Positions 32,579 through 44,816 of a stretch of 64,000 nucleotides of DNA are shown here, piece after piece. The stretch's first letter is position 1. Every line of letters starts with the position of its first letter. The stretch lies in NCBI GenBank assembly GCA_021495925.1, contig JAKEKT010000090.1:92557-156556 (forward strand). Direction: 5' to 3'. Under the pieces are notes generated by a model. The model did no database searches. It worked only from the letters and a program-made list of their open reading frames with translations, and had not been told where the DNA came from. A program made the position numbers and the translations under genes. This DNA comes from Diplodia intermedia (lineage: Eukaryota > Ascomycota > Dothideomycetes > Botryosphaeriales > Botryosphaeriaceae).

Positions 32579-33363
32579 TATTACGAACTCTAGGGTATAA
32601 GGGCTTTATAACTCTAAGAACTAAAAGCCCGCACGAAAGAAAGTATTATAAGAGCTAATAAGTCTTATAAGCGGTAGAGCCGCACGAATAGAAATCCCGT
32701 ACGAAAAGAATAGGCGTAAGAAAACTTAGCGCCTATAAAACTAAGCTTAGATAGTAGCTAAAGTCTATACGGAAAGAACGCCTATAGAAACCTAGATAAA
32801 GTAGAAGACTATACGTAATAAAAAGCTCGTAGAGAAAATAGAACCGTAGAAACTTAATAATCTAGTCGAATTATAGTTTCGTAAGAAATACGAGAACTAG
32901 AAAGTAGAAAATAGACGTAAGAATACGAATATAAGTAAGATAGTTATTACGTTCGCTTAGTAGCGATAGAAGTCGAAAGTTAGAATATCGAAAACTACTC
33001 GAAGCGTTAAGATTATATACGATCTATTAGTATTCTCTACTAAGGGTACACCTTATAATGTCCTTAATAAACGGCATTAAATAATAATATTCTTAAGAAA
33101 GAATATACTAGATTATAACTAGCTTTTCTACTATATATAGATATACTCTCTTAGCTAGTATCTTAACCCTTCGTAGTTAACTTAAAGTTCTAACTTAAAC
33201 CCTATTAATTTAGAGGTAATCGGCTTACTATACATCGTATAATTACGTAATATCTTCTTATTTAATTATTATTATCCCCCTCTTATCTCTTTAAGATAAA
33301 CCCTTCGGTCTAATTTATCTACTAAGTAACTTCGAAGCTTAGTAGAAGAAGTCTATCGTTATA
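32579..33363 (+). repeat. 5' LTR of the Gypsy element
   Basis: 785 bp, beginning TATTACGAACTCTAG and ending CGTTATA. Those ends are expected if canonical TG...CA termini were changed by RIP to TA...TA. The partner at 40323-41107 has the same length. Differences between the two, where I compared them, are transitions. Confidence 0.9.
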
Positions 33364-36300
33364 CTTTAACTATCGTTCTTATAAGAGAAGAAAGATAGTT
33401 AATATCTAAAATAGAAAAGTATTTCTAGTATAGAAATTACTAATAAAGTAGTAATATAGACGTTTCTATAAGTAATAACCTCTAATAGTCTACGATAGTA
33501 GACCTATTCTAGATAATCTACGACATCTAGAATAGACTCGAATAGCTTTAGAACTAATTTCGTAAATAAAGCGAAGAGAATACTCGACTTAAAAGAGAGC
33601 TCGAAGCTCGATAATACTAACCCGCGCCTTCGGTCGCGTCTACGAACACGCTAACTAGAAGACCTATAACGATATCCGCTATTATAGTTAAGGTTCTAAA
33701 ACTCGACCTATATTAAGAAAACCGTAAGAAGACGTAGAAGTTTATTATCTAGCTTAATAACTATATCTACTTCTTTTATAGATAATTTACTAACGAGATA
33801 GAGAAGGTACTTTACGCTAGTATCTTTCTACGCGAATTCGCCGAGTAATAGTTCCGCCCGTATAAAAGAGAATACTAGAAAAAACCTCGAGCGAACTAAA
33901 GTAAAGTTACGATCGAGCTCTTCGATAACTACTAAGTCTTTACGAAAGCTCTTAAAGAAGCGTTCTTCGGCCTAGATAAAGCCCGTCTAGCTACGCGTAC
34001 TCTAATAAATATTAAATAGAAAGAATCGATCTAGAACTATACTATTTAGTTTTAAGATACGATCTATCTCTTCGCCGAGTAATATTTTAACGTAACCTTA
34101 TAAACGTTCTACTACTAGAGACTAAAAGAAGAGATTAAGAATACTATAGTCTACTAAAATAGATTTAAAGATCTATCTAGTCTTATCGCACTAGTATAAA
34201 AGACGAACTAATAGCGTAATAAACGTTAGTTCGATAAGAAATCCTATAAAGCTAATAGTATCTAGCCGCGACGTCTACGTTATATATAAGAAGGCGGCGA
34301 TACTATAGAGCTAGACGCCGCATAACGAGAGCTTAAAGATAAGAAACGAAATAACGAAAAGAGTAAATATACGTAACGTAGAGAATAAATACTCTAGTAG
34401 AAGTTATAATTTAATAAAGAGCTATATATCTACTACGACGATAAATAGAATAGAACGTATCGCTACTTATATAACTCTAAGAAGAAGACACGTAATACTA
34501 CGGCTACTACTAGAGACTATTAAGAGACTTAACGAAAGCTCTCTTTAACGCTTAAACTAGAAGAGATCGACTTATTCGAGAAGATTAATAGATAACGCGC
34601 GGTACTTAATATATTTAAGTACGCTAGACTTAGCTAGACCGCGTATTACGACGACGACTACGTTACTTATTAAAGCGATAAGAACGCTATAGAATAATAC
34701 TCGAAACCTTAACTCGTTTAAGCTATATAGCGTATTCGAACCTAGTAAGAGATCGACGAATTTATTAAGACGCTACCTCGAAATAACGACTTAGTTAATA
34801 GCGACATCGAAGAACTCTACGATAGTATCTTTAAATCTAGCGATACTAGAAGTAAACACGATACGACTATACTAACTCGAGTTATTAAGCACCTCGAGTA
34901 ATACGAAAGTATACGCCGAACTAATAATACGACCTCTATAATAACTTAGACGCCTAACATCGAACTAGGCCTAAATATCTAGTAGTTTCGAGTTCTAGAA
35001 GAAAAACTAGAAGGTCGGCTATAGAATAACTAGTAGTAGTAACTCTAGAGAGAGTTCTCTTATTAAATAATAGATAAGATTAGTTAATAGCTTCGCGATA
35101 AGACGCGTAACGCCTAGTAAAAGTAAGATAAATAAAATCTTATATAATTAGCCGAACTACTCTTTCGACGAGGCGTTATATTTATTAGTAGAAACACTCT
35201 ATATTAGTAGCCTAACTATAAGAATAATATCTCGTTCTACTACTACTAGATAATAATAGAGACCCTACGCTAGCGAAGATAAATTTACTAAGAAAAATAA
35301 ACCCTCTAGAAGAACTTAACGCTTTAGATAGACTAACTAGATAATATAACTATTAAAGACCTCGTCTAATCGAAAAACTAGACGGCCTCTCTAGTTAGAG
35401 ACTCTAGAAGAGGCCGTTAGACCGGTTTCTTAACTAGATTATACGTATATTAAACGAAATTATATCTACTAAAATAGAACTCTTTAAACTACTATATCTA
35501 TAGATAATCTTTTATAGTAAGAAGACCTAGACTATAATTAATAGCGGCGTATAGAATACGTATATCGATCTATTCTTCGTTATTAAGTACTAGCTACGTT
35601 AGTAAGAAAAAGACGAATCTTACCCTCTCTAAACTATTAATAAGTTACCCGCGTAGTACGAAAAAGATTAGATAAGAATCGAAATAGGGCTAGTACTAAT
35701 AACTATCGCTAACTATAAGAAAAGAATTAATCTAGACGTTATAAGAATACTAGAACACGATATTATTCTAGAAATACTATAGCTAAAAATATATATATTA
35801 TATATTAACTAAAGAACCGGAAAAATTATCTTTTTAAATAAATAATATATTAAACACCTCGCTACCGTAAAACGAATAAGCCTAACGCTAGAGACCCGCG
35901 CGAGAGCTAGAAGCTAGAGCTAGAAGAGCTAGAGCTAGAGCTAGAAGCTAAAAGTCTAAAGTATAGAGTAACGATCTAACGTAGAAGTAAGTAGCTTTAT
36001 TAGAATCTAGAAAATTTCTCTAGTAGTAATTAGACGTATAAAGCGTAGAGGCGATAAGATATACTATCTCTATCTACGACTAAACGTAGAAATAGAATAA
36101 CGTATTATTATAAAGATATAGGCTTAGTAAAGTTAGTTCGATATAAGGTCGTCTACTAGAGAAAAAGCTAATACCTATAATTCTAGAATAAACTATTATA
36201 GTTCTACTCTAAAGAGGCCTCTAGTAGAGAATAATAGTCCGAAGTTAGTTAGAGAAGACTACCTCTAGAGAATCTACGCGCGTTATATAAACGTAGTAAT

Positions 36301-39300
36301 ATACGATTATCTAACGAGAAAAAAACTAATATCTAGAAGCTAGAAGTAGAAGAAACGCCACTATATATCTTATAGCGCCCTATCTAATAGGTCTATCGAA
36401 GCTAGTTTAATATACGGTTATCTAACTAGAGAAAATCCGATATCTATAGATAGCCTAGTAAGCGAGAAAATATATAGAAAACTCGATAAAATAATAAGAT
36501 CTAAAGAAAGAATAATAAAGTAAGAGAAATAACTATCGCTATCTAAAATAGTATTAGTACTAAAAGAATTCTAGAAATTTACGAACCTCTATAAGAAACG
36601 AGAAAAAGAATTCTTATTAAAATACTAATCTTAGAATTATAAGATACTTCTTATTCTAGAAACGTAGTCTATATTTAAGCTAATATACTCGCTATTTCGT
36701 ATCGAGTTAGAGGCTTTAAGAGAATATATCGAAAAGAATCTAGAACGCGAATATATATAGCCTTTATCTTTATCGGCCGGCTATCTAATTCTATTCGTTT
36801 CGAAGAAGAACGGCGAGCTTCGCCTCTATATCGATTACTAATAACTAAACGATATTACGATTAAGAACCGTTATTTACTATTGAAAATCGACGAACTCTA
36901 AGATAAGTTTTAGACGGTTAAATACTTTACTAAGTTCGACCTTCGTAAAGAATACTACTTAGTTCGTATTAAAGAAGACGAAGAATAAAAGACCGCCTTC
37001 TAAACGTAGCTAAAATACTTTAAGTATATAATAATATTCTTTAAGCTAACTAACGTCTTAGTATTATTCTAGAGCCTAGTAAACGATACTCTACGCCCGT
37101 ATTTAGACGTATTCTATACCGCGTATCTAGATAATATTATTATCTACTCGGACACCTTAAAAGAACATTAAAAATATATTTAAAAGATACTACTCGCACT
37201 TAGAGAAAAAGATCTACGAATCGCACTCGAGAAGTATAAATAAATTATATAGAAAATAGAATTTCTAGAATTTATTATTATATCTAAACATATTAGTATA
37301 AACGAGAAAAAGCTAGACGTAATTAAAGAATAGCTCGAACTATAAATTATTAAGAAAGTATAATTCTTTCTTAGGTTTACTAACTTCTATCGTAAGTTTA
37401 TTCTAAACTATACGAAGGTTACGAAGCCTCTTACTAGACTTACTCGTAAGAAGTATAGGTTTTAATAGAAAGAAGCGTAGTAGAAGATATTCGAGTCTCT
37501 TAAACGAATATTCTATAAAGCGTCTATTCTAGATATTTATAATCTAGAGCTATCTATTATTATAAAAACGAACGTATCGAACTACGCTATTAACGCTTAT
37601 ATTAGCTAACTAGACGAGCGGGGTAAGCTCTATCTAATCGCGTACTATTCTAGAAAGATAACGCCCTTAAAGCTTAACTACGACGTCTATAATAAGAAAC
37701 TATTAGCTATTATTATAGCTTTTAAGAAATAGAGACACTATCTTAAGAGAGCTAAATACTAGATAATAGTTTACTATAATTATAAGAACCTTACGTACTT
37801 TACTACTATAAAGAAACTAACTTAACGATAAGTTAAATAGACTAAAGAATTAGTATTCTACGATATAAAGATTATCTATAGAAAGAAATCTAAAAACGCT
37901 CGCGTAGACGCGCTAAGTAGAAGAGCCGACTATATAGAGAAAAAGCTAGAACTATAACTAATAGTCTTAAGTAAGTAGAAAGACGATAGTCTTATATTCG
38001 CTAGAACGTACGTATCTATTTTTAGAATTATCTAATTATAGCTTAAGAAAGTACCCGATATCTCGCTTATCTTAATTAGGCTACTAGCCTCGGCGTATCG
38101 CTTAGAAAGTAACGCCTAGATAAAGAAGATTTAAGAGGTCTATAAGTATAATATAATAGTCTAGAAACTTAAAAACGTAAAAGACGACTCTCGCTTAACT
38201 AAAGACGTAGACGATACTATTCTATATTTAGAATTAGTCTACGTTTCGATAAAGCTTTAAAAGAAAATCGTTAAGAATATCTATAAAGTACTAGTATACG
38301 GTTACTAAGAAATAGATAAGACGATTAAGAGAATTACTAGAAATTACTACTTTTTAGACCTATAAAGAATCGTTTAGCGGGTAGTTTTATAGTACGATCT
38401 TTATATTAGAAGTAAGGCCGCGAGACACGCGCTATACGACTTACTTTAGCTATTATTAGCCTCGAAAAGACTCTAGTAATTTATCTCGCTAGACTTTATT
38501 ACGAATCTACTCTAATTAAAGAAATTCTTAACTAGCGTTCTATACGATTTAATTCTAGTTATCGTTAATAGGCTTACTAAATACGCGTACTATCTATTAT
38601 ATCTTAAAACGATAAACGTAGAAGAACTTATCTATACGTTTCTTAGAATAATTCTTAGTAACTACGGGTTACTAGAAGAGCTCGTATTAGATAGAGATTA
38701 ACTATTTATCTTTCGATTCTAGTAGACTCTTACTCGTTAGCTTAGTTCTAAATATAAGCTATTAACTACGGTATACCCGTAAATAGACGATTAGATAGAA
38801 CGAACTAACTAGACGCTCGAATAGTATCTTTACTATTATCTTAACTACGTATAAGATAACTAGATTAAACTACTACCCCTTACTTAGTTCGCGTATAATA
38901 GCTTTAAAGCGTCTACGACTTAGAAATCGCCGTTCTACGCCAACTATAAGTATAAGCTAATAGCTTACTAAGAACTAATACTAAGCGAATCTCTTATCTA
39001 GAAAGAAATTCTTAAAGTAAACTAGCTAAAGATACTTTATAAATAGCTTAGTCTTAATATTAAATATAACGGATTTTTAATATCCCGCTACTATAATAGA
39101 CGGCACTAGAAGGCACTAAAGCTAAAAGAGAGAAATAAAGTCTATCTTCTTAAAAAAAATATTAGAATAAGATGTCTAAATAATAAACTAAACTTTAAGA
39201 AGATAGAGCTATTTAAAATTAATAAATAGATTAGAAAGGTTAATTTCCGCCTTAAATTACTAGAAATAATACGAATATATCTAGTTTTTTATATCGCCCT

Positions 39301-40322
39301 TCTTAAACCAGCCCTAGAAAACGCTATAATAGTCTAATAAACGAAAGAAATAGTACTAGAAAACCTAGACGTCAACGAAAATTAAGATTAAATTATAGAG
39401 AAGGTTCTTAATAGCGGCTATATTAATAATTAGTTTAGTTACCTTCTATAATAAAAAGAAAACTAGAATAATATCTAGAAACTACTAGAAAACTATAATA
39501 GCTATAGAGAACTTATTATAGAATTCTATCGTCGAAATTCTAAACGCTCTATATCGGCATCTCGCTCGAGAGAAAGGCCTCGAAATTAAACGAAGATATA
39601 GCCCGCGTCTAGTTAATCGACTCGAACGACTTCGGCAGCGTAGTAGAACTTAGAGAGCTAGTAGAATCTATATTAATATTAGTAAAGAAATTACTACGTA
39701 AACGCTTTAGTAATCGCTTCTTCTTAGTATTCTTAGAATTAATCGAATCTCTCGAAGATATAATAGTCTCGGCACGCTCTAGTTTCTTTAAAGACTTAAA
39801 ACCCTCGCGGATTATTCGAAAATAACGAGACTAAAGAAAGCGCTACTATTTTTATAAATAAAGAAGCTTTTCTAGAATAATATTCTTCTCTATAGTAAGA
39901 CGAGCCTACTCGCGATCTAGAGAATCTACTATAACTAGTTAGTAACGTAGAGAGATCTAAAGAAATACTTATAATAAAAAATACCCCGCGTAGCTATATT
40001 ATAGCTAGTACGACGAGCATCTAGATATATAGTATAGATAGAAGAATTCTTCTATAATACTACGCACTTAGACTCGTGTAACGAGTAATTCGTATAAGAA
40101 ATTATCTCGATTCTACGAAGAAAAATCTTATTTAATAACTTCTAACGGCGAAGAGTAATATAGTTTATCTTACGAGGCCGTAAGTTAGTAGCGAAATTAG
40201 AAGTAGAACGTTTCTTAGAAGATATAATAAAGACTTACGAAGAGAAAAGAAACTACTAAAACGACGAAAGATATATATAACTAGTAAATCTTCGAGTCGA
40301 AGATTCTTAAGATAGAAGATAG

Positions 40323-41107
40323 TATTACGAACTCTAGAATATAAGGGCTTTATAACTCTAAGAGCTAAAAGCCCGTACGAAAGAAAGTATCGTAAGAACT
40401 AATAAGTCTTACGGGCGGTAGAGCCGTACGAGTAAAAATCCCGTACGAAAAGAACGGGCGTAAGAGAACTTAGCGCCTACGAAACTAAGCTTAGATAGTA
40501 GCTAAAGCCTATACGAAAAGAACGTCTATAGAAACCTAGATAGAATAGAAGACTATATATAATAAGAAGTTTATAGAAAAAGTAGAACTATAGAAACTTA
40601 ATAATCTAGTTAAATTATAGTCTCGTAAGAAATACGAGAACTAGAAAGTAGAAAATAAGCGTAAGAATACGAACGTAAGTAAGATAGTTATTACGTTCGC
40701 TTAGTAGTAATAGAAGCTAAAAGTTAGAATATCGAAAACTATTCGAAGCGTCGAGATTACGTACGATCTACTAGTACTCTCTACTAAGAGTATATCTTAT
40801 AATACTCTTAATAAACGATATTAAATAATAATACTCTTAAGAAAGAGTATACTAGATTATAACTAGCTTTTCTATCGTATATAGATATACTCTCTTAGCT
40901 AGCATCTTAATTCTTCGTAGTTAACTTAAAGTTCTAACTTAAACCCTATTAATTTAGAGATAATCGGCTTACTATATATCGTATAATTACGTAATATCTT
41001 CTTATTTAATTATTATTATTCTTCTCTTATCTCTTTAAGATAAACCCTTCGGTCTAATCTATCTACTAAGTAACTTCGAAGCTTAGTAAAAGAAGCCTAC
41101 CGTTATA
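40323..41107 (+). repeat. 3' LTR of the Gypsy element
   Basis: 785 bp, same ends as the 5' copy (TATTACG...CGTTATA), followed directly by the CTTCG duplication. It keeps a C or G at some sites that are T or A in the other copy and vice versa, so both copies were hit by C-to-T change after insertion. Confidence 0.9.
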
Positions 41108-41112
41108 CTTCG
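41108..41112 (+). repeat. Target-site duplication CTTCG, right copy
   Basis: Matches 32574-32578 and fixes the exact right end of the retroelement. Confidence 0.85.
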
Positions 41113-42103
41113 TAACTATATCTTATTATACCTCTATAAGGTTTACTATATTCGTCGCTACTTTAATCTTACGATTATTATTCTCTCTACTCTACTAGTC
41201 GTTAATATTAAGACTCTTAAGTAGGTCGTTCGTTTCGTCTATTTTATTATTCTCGGGTTTAAATTCCTCGCTATTAGTTATAACGCCTATACGATTATTA
41301 TCGTTAAATAAAGCTAGTAGAGAAGACTTAGTAATAAGACTCTTAAAGATCGATAGTATATTAGTACGTCTAAAATACTATTTAAGATAGCGTCTCTCGC
41401 GCCGCTATAGTATTTTATTAGATAGATTATAACCGCTACGCATAATTACGATTATAGTAAATTATTAATTAAGTACTAGTAATACGATATATTATTATAA
41501 AATCTATACTATACCGCTAGAGTATCGTTCGAGTACGCGGACTAGTTATATAAATACTTAGTTATATCTTCTCTATAATAGAGTCGTATATAAGATACGA
41601 TAATATATTCTATTACTCTCGTTAACTCTTATTACTTTACTATCGTCGTTATATCGTTAATAAAATATAAGCGCTCTAATAGTAAGTATAACTCTTTCGC
41701 TAGAAAGATCGCTATAAAAGAACTTCTATCTACTAATAGATATCTTCTTAAATAGATTAACGCTACTAATCTTACTAACTTATAAGCTAATTAGAAATCG
41801 CTATTAATTATAGCGCGGTATCTATATTATTAGTACTATCTTAAGAAGAAATATAGTAATACGATTCTATTATAGACTAAATAACCTACTATAATTTATA
41901 GTAAAGTAGTTAGTATAATTATTAAGAATAAGCGCTTTTCTAAGCTTAAACTCTTTAAATATCTATAGACTATAGACGCCTTATATCTTTTCGTTTACGC
42001 TAATTCGATATCTAACGGCTCGCGCGGAAATAAGAGTTAACGAGAATCTAGTAAATAAGAAACTCGCCGTCTAAGTAATACGCTAAAGATTAATTTAAAT
42101 AAG

Positions 42104-42301
42104 AACGATAATCGCGGCGAGAACGACGAGATAAGCGAGAATAATAATCGCGGTAAGAACGACGAGATAAGCGAGAACGATAATCGCGGCGAGAATAATA
42201 AGATAAGCGAGAATAATAACTACGATAAGAACGATAAGATAAGCGAGAACGATAATAATATTAAGAGCGATAACTACGTTAAGAGTAATAAGATAAGCGA
42301 G
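42104..42301 (+). repeat. 36-bp tandem repeat, in frame
   Basis: Four regular 36-bp units and one longer unit, each ending GATAAGCGAG. Read in frame A they encode a 12-residue repeat of the type NDNRGENDEISE. Differences between units include C/T and G/A changes plus whole-word changes. Confidence 0.8.
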
Positions 42302-42406
42302 AATAATAACGAAAACGATATTTATAATCTATTAGTTATATCTAAGTCTAAGTATAATCTATCTAAACTATTAACTATTATTAAGAAACCCTCTCGTACT
42401 ATACTA

Positions 42407-42514
42407 AAGCTAGCGGGTTCTTCGAAGCTAGCGGGTCGTTCGAAGCGAGCGGGTTCTTTAAAACTAGCGGGTTTTTTAAAGCAAGCGAGTTCTTTAAAGC
42501 TAGCGAATTCGTTT
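42407..42514 (+). repeat. 18-bp tandem repeat, in frame
   Basis: Six units of the type AAGCTAGCGGGTTCTTCG, encoding a basic/small six-residue repeat in frame A (KLAGSS, KLAGRS, KRAGSL and so on). Confidence 0.8.
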
Positions 42515-43099
42515 AATAAACACTTTAAGTTATTATCTATACTATTTATAATAGTAATAACCTTAAAGGGTCGCGAAAAGACTAATATAATAATAGATTA
42601 TTCTATAAATATCGTTACTATAGGTCGTAATACGAACGGTTAGAGTACGAAAGATCGTAGTACGAACGGTCGTACTATAGTAAAGAATAGTACGTTAACG
42701 GGCCTTACGAATATTAGTACTATAGAGTCTTCTACCCGCGATAAGAGTATAAAATAGATATAGTCTATAAAGTCTAATAGATTTACTCGTAGTTGTACGG
42801 GGTCGCGTAAGGTTTAAGAGAATATATAGCTTAATAAAGAGATTAGTAGTAAGAATAAGGTCTAAAAGCGTAAGAAAAAAGAAAACGCTATAGATAAGAC
42901 GAAGATATAGATAGTTAAAGAAAGATATACTAAGTAGTAATAGCTAGTTATCGATTCTAGCGATAAGAATTCTATAGCTAATATTAGATAGAGTGTTATA
43001 GTAGAAGGCGATAGATAGTATTAAAGAAAGAGATAGTAAGCGATATATATATAGCTAGATCTTAAAGTTTATAAGACTTTATATAGCTATACGAAAACT

Positions 43100-43535
43100 C
43101 TTTAAAGCTTCGCGAAGCTTTATAGTCTTAAGATTTATCTATTCTTTTAATATTATAATCGCGTCTATAGCTTCGCGAAGCTTCGTAGTCTTAGATTTAT
43201 CTAACTTTTTAATACCGCGTCTACGCTCGTGGCTTCGCGAAGCTTCGTAGCCTTAGATTTATCTAACTTTTTAATATCGCGACCGCGTCCGTAGCTTCGC
43301 GAAGCTTCGTAGCCTTAGATTTATCTAACTTTTTAATATTACGACCGCGACTACGACCGCGTTCGTAGCTTCGCGAAGCTTCGTAGCCTTAGATTTATCT
43401 AACTTTTTAATACTACGACCGCGTTCGTAGCTTCGCGAAGCTTTATAGCCTTAGATTTATCTAACTTTTTAATATTATAACCGCGACTACGACCGCGCCC
43501 GTAGCTTCGTAAAGCTTTATAGACGCTTCTATCGT
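43100..43535. repeat. Tandem ~60-85 bp repeat built around palindrome AGCTTCGCGAAGCT
   Basis: About seven units, each with GTAGCTTCGCGAAGCTTCG, then TAG(C/T)CTTAGATTTATCTAA, CTTTTTAATA and a variable CGACCGCG run. The 14-bp palindrome AGCTTCGCGAAGCT or a one-base variant recurs in each unit, and is also scattered near 31,090-31,480. Confidence 0.8.
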
Positions 43536-43579
43536 AGACGTCGTCTACGTAAACCCTTCGTCGAAACGATAAGTTATAA

Positions 43580-44215
43580 TAATAGAGACTATATAAGTTT
43601 TATATCTTATTTATCTTCTCTTTCTCTTTCTCTTTATTATATAACCACGTTTCTTATCGATTAAGAAAGAGTACGTAGTAGTATTAGACGTTATCTCGTA
43701 TCTAGTATTTAAGCTATAAACGCCGATAGAGTAACGCCTAAGAAGCTTCTAAAGACGAAGATACTTACGTACTCTATTAAAAGAACCGCGTAAAGAAGAA
43801 GATACTAATATAGTTATAATTCTTATTTTCTTTTCTTTTCTTTTTTTTCTCTTTATTATATAACTACGTTTCTTATCGATTAAGAAAGAGTACGTAGTAG
43901 TACTAAATATTATCTTATACTTAGTATCTAAGCTATAAACGTCGATAGAGTAGCGCTCGAAAAGCTCTTAGAGATAAAGATACTTACGTATCTTATTAAA
44001 GACGAAGGTACTTATATACCTCGTTAAAAATAAAGATACTTAAGTATTTTATTAAAGAGGCGCCTAAAGAGCTCTTAAAGCGAAGGTACTTACGTATCTC
44101 GTTAGAGAGGCGTCTAAAGAGCGCTTAAAGATAAAGATACTTAAGTACTCTATTAGAGAAACGTCTAAAGAGCTTTTAAAGCGAAGATACTTACGTATCT
44201 TATTAGAGAAAGAAA
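43580..44215. repeat. Duplicated block plus ~60-bp minisatellite
   Basis: Two copies of a roughly 230-bp block (from about 43,590 and 43,830) share a T/C-rich run, 'TTTATTATATAAC' and 'TTCTTATCGATTAAGAAAG'. They are followed from about 43,970 by several units with GATACTTACGTATCT and GCGTCTAAAGAGC cores. All lie in the outer element. Confidence 0.7.
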
Positions 44216-44816
44216 GCGGTCTACTTAACTAGTATAACTATATATAATATCTCGTAGCTTTACGAAGCTACGATATTTAGAGAGTACCTCTTATCTATTA
44301 TATTATATTACGCGAAGCTAAAATCTAGAAGAATTAGGTCTAACGTTAAGTACTTTACGTATACTAACTAGATATAGATTTATTTTACTACCTCTTAAAG
44401 CTTTATAACGCTTATATCGATTCTTTCTTAACTTATTATAATCTTACTTACTATTAGACGTAGATACTTATCTATACGTAGCTTCGCGATGTCTTACTAG
44501 TCGAATCTAGCGGCCGCTAGTCTAGACGCGCCTACTATTTTATATAGTAGCGAATATATAGATATTATACTAGTCTATACTTTTACTCTTCTTAGTATTC
44601 TTATACGTTACTTTACCCGCGTTTCTTCTATTCTAGATATCTTAGAGCTATTATCTAAGTAGTAAACTAGTATATACTAGACTTTAAAGAGATTTAGATT
44701 TTAAAGTATATAAGAGGCCTTCTTTCTTTACTCTTTTTTTAATTCTTCGCCTTCTCTTCTTCTTCTTTATATAGCTATCGCCGCCGCCGCTCGCCGCCGC
44801 CGCTATCTACTATATC

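Larger units (their letters stand above)
32579..41107 (+). mobile_element. Ty3/Gypsy chromovirus retrotransposon, RIP-inactivated
   Basis: 8.5 kb with two 785-bp LTRs and a 5-bp target duplication. With stops ignored, the plus strand shows pol in the Gypsy order. The RT start reads LYIDY--LNDITIKNRY (near 36,815-36,880). The RT active-site box reads [10 protein letters not shown] (37,124-37,153; an Asp of the usual YLDDI is now Asn). RNase H follows near 37,555-37,960 (NVSNYAINAYI, then AYYSRKITPLKLNYDVYNKKL). Integrase core near 38,480-38,700 includes FISLDFITNL and NRLTKYAYYL. A C-terminal chromodomain at about 39,395-39,550 contains KVLNSGYINN and FSYL. Many TAG/TAA stops replace Gln codons, so the element cannot make its own proteins. 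A purine-rich tract (GATAGAAGATAG) precedes the 3' LTR. Confidence 0.9.
41113..43050 (+). pseudogene. Stop-riddled reading frame A, 3' part with coding repeats
   Basis: Continues the frame found before the Gypsy insertion. About 640 codons with recurrent TAA/TAG but coherent composition: hydrophobic and Tyr/Ile-rich at first (FVYFIILGFKFLAISYNAYT), then charged. It contains a 12-residue repeat (NDNRGENDEISE) and a 6-residue repeat (KLAGSS-type), and ends in a Lys/Arg/Ser-rich part. With the upstream part this makes a protein of at least 900 residues in the outer element. Gln codons appear to be the ones turned into stops. Not a family I recognise. Confidence 0.5.

Noticed and set aside
41113..43050. 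Starship captain-type recombinase (DUF3435)
   Set aside because: I looked for its usual motifs in the closed frame and could not recognise them; the frame is left unassigned.
43100..43535. CRISPR-like array because of regularly spaced palindromic repeats
   Set aside because: The whole unit including the 'spacer' is repeated, the sequence is eukaryotic and RIP-mutated, and there are no cas genes.
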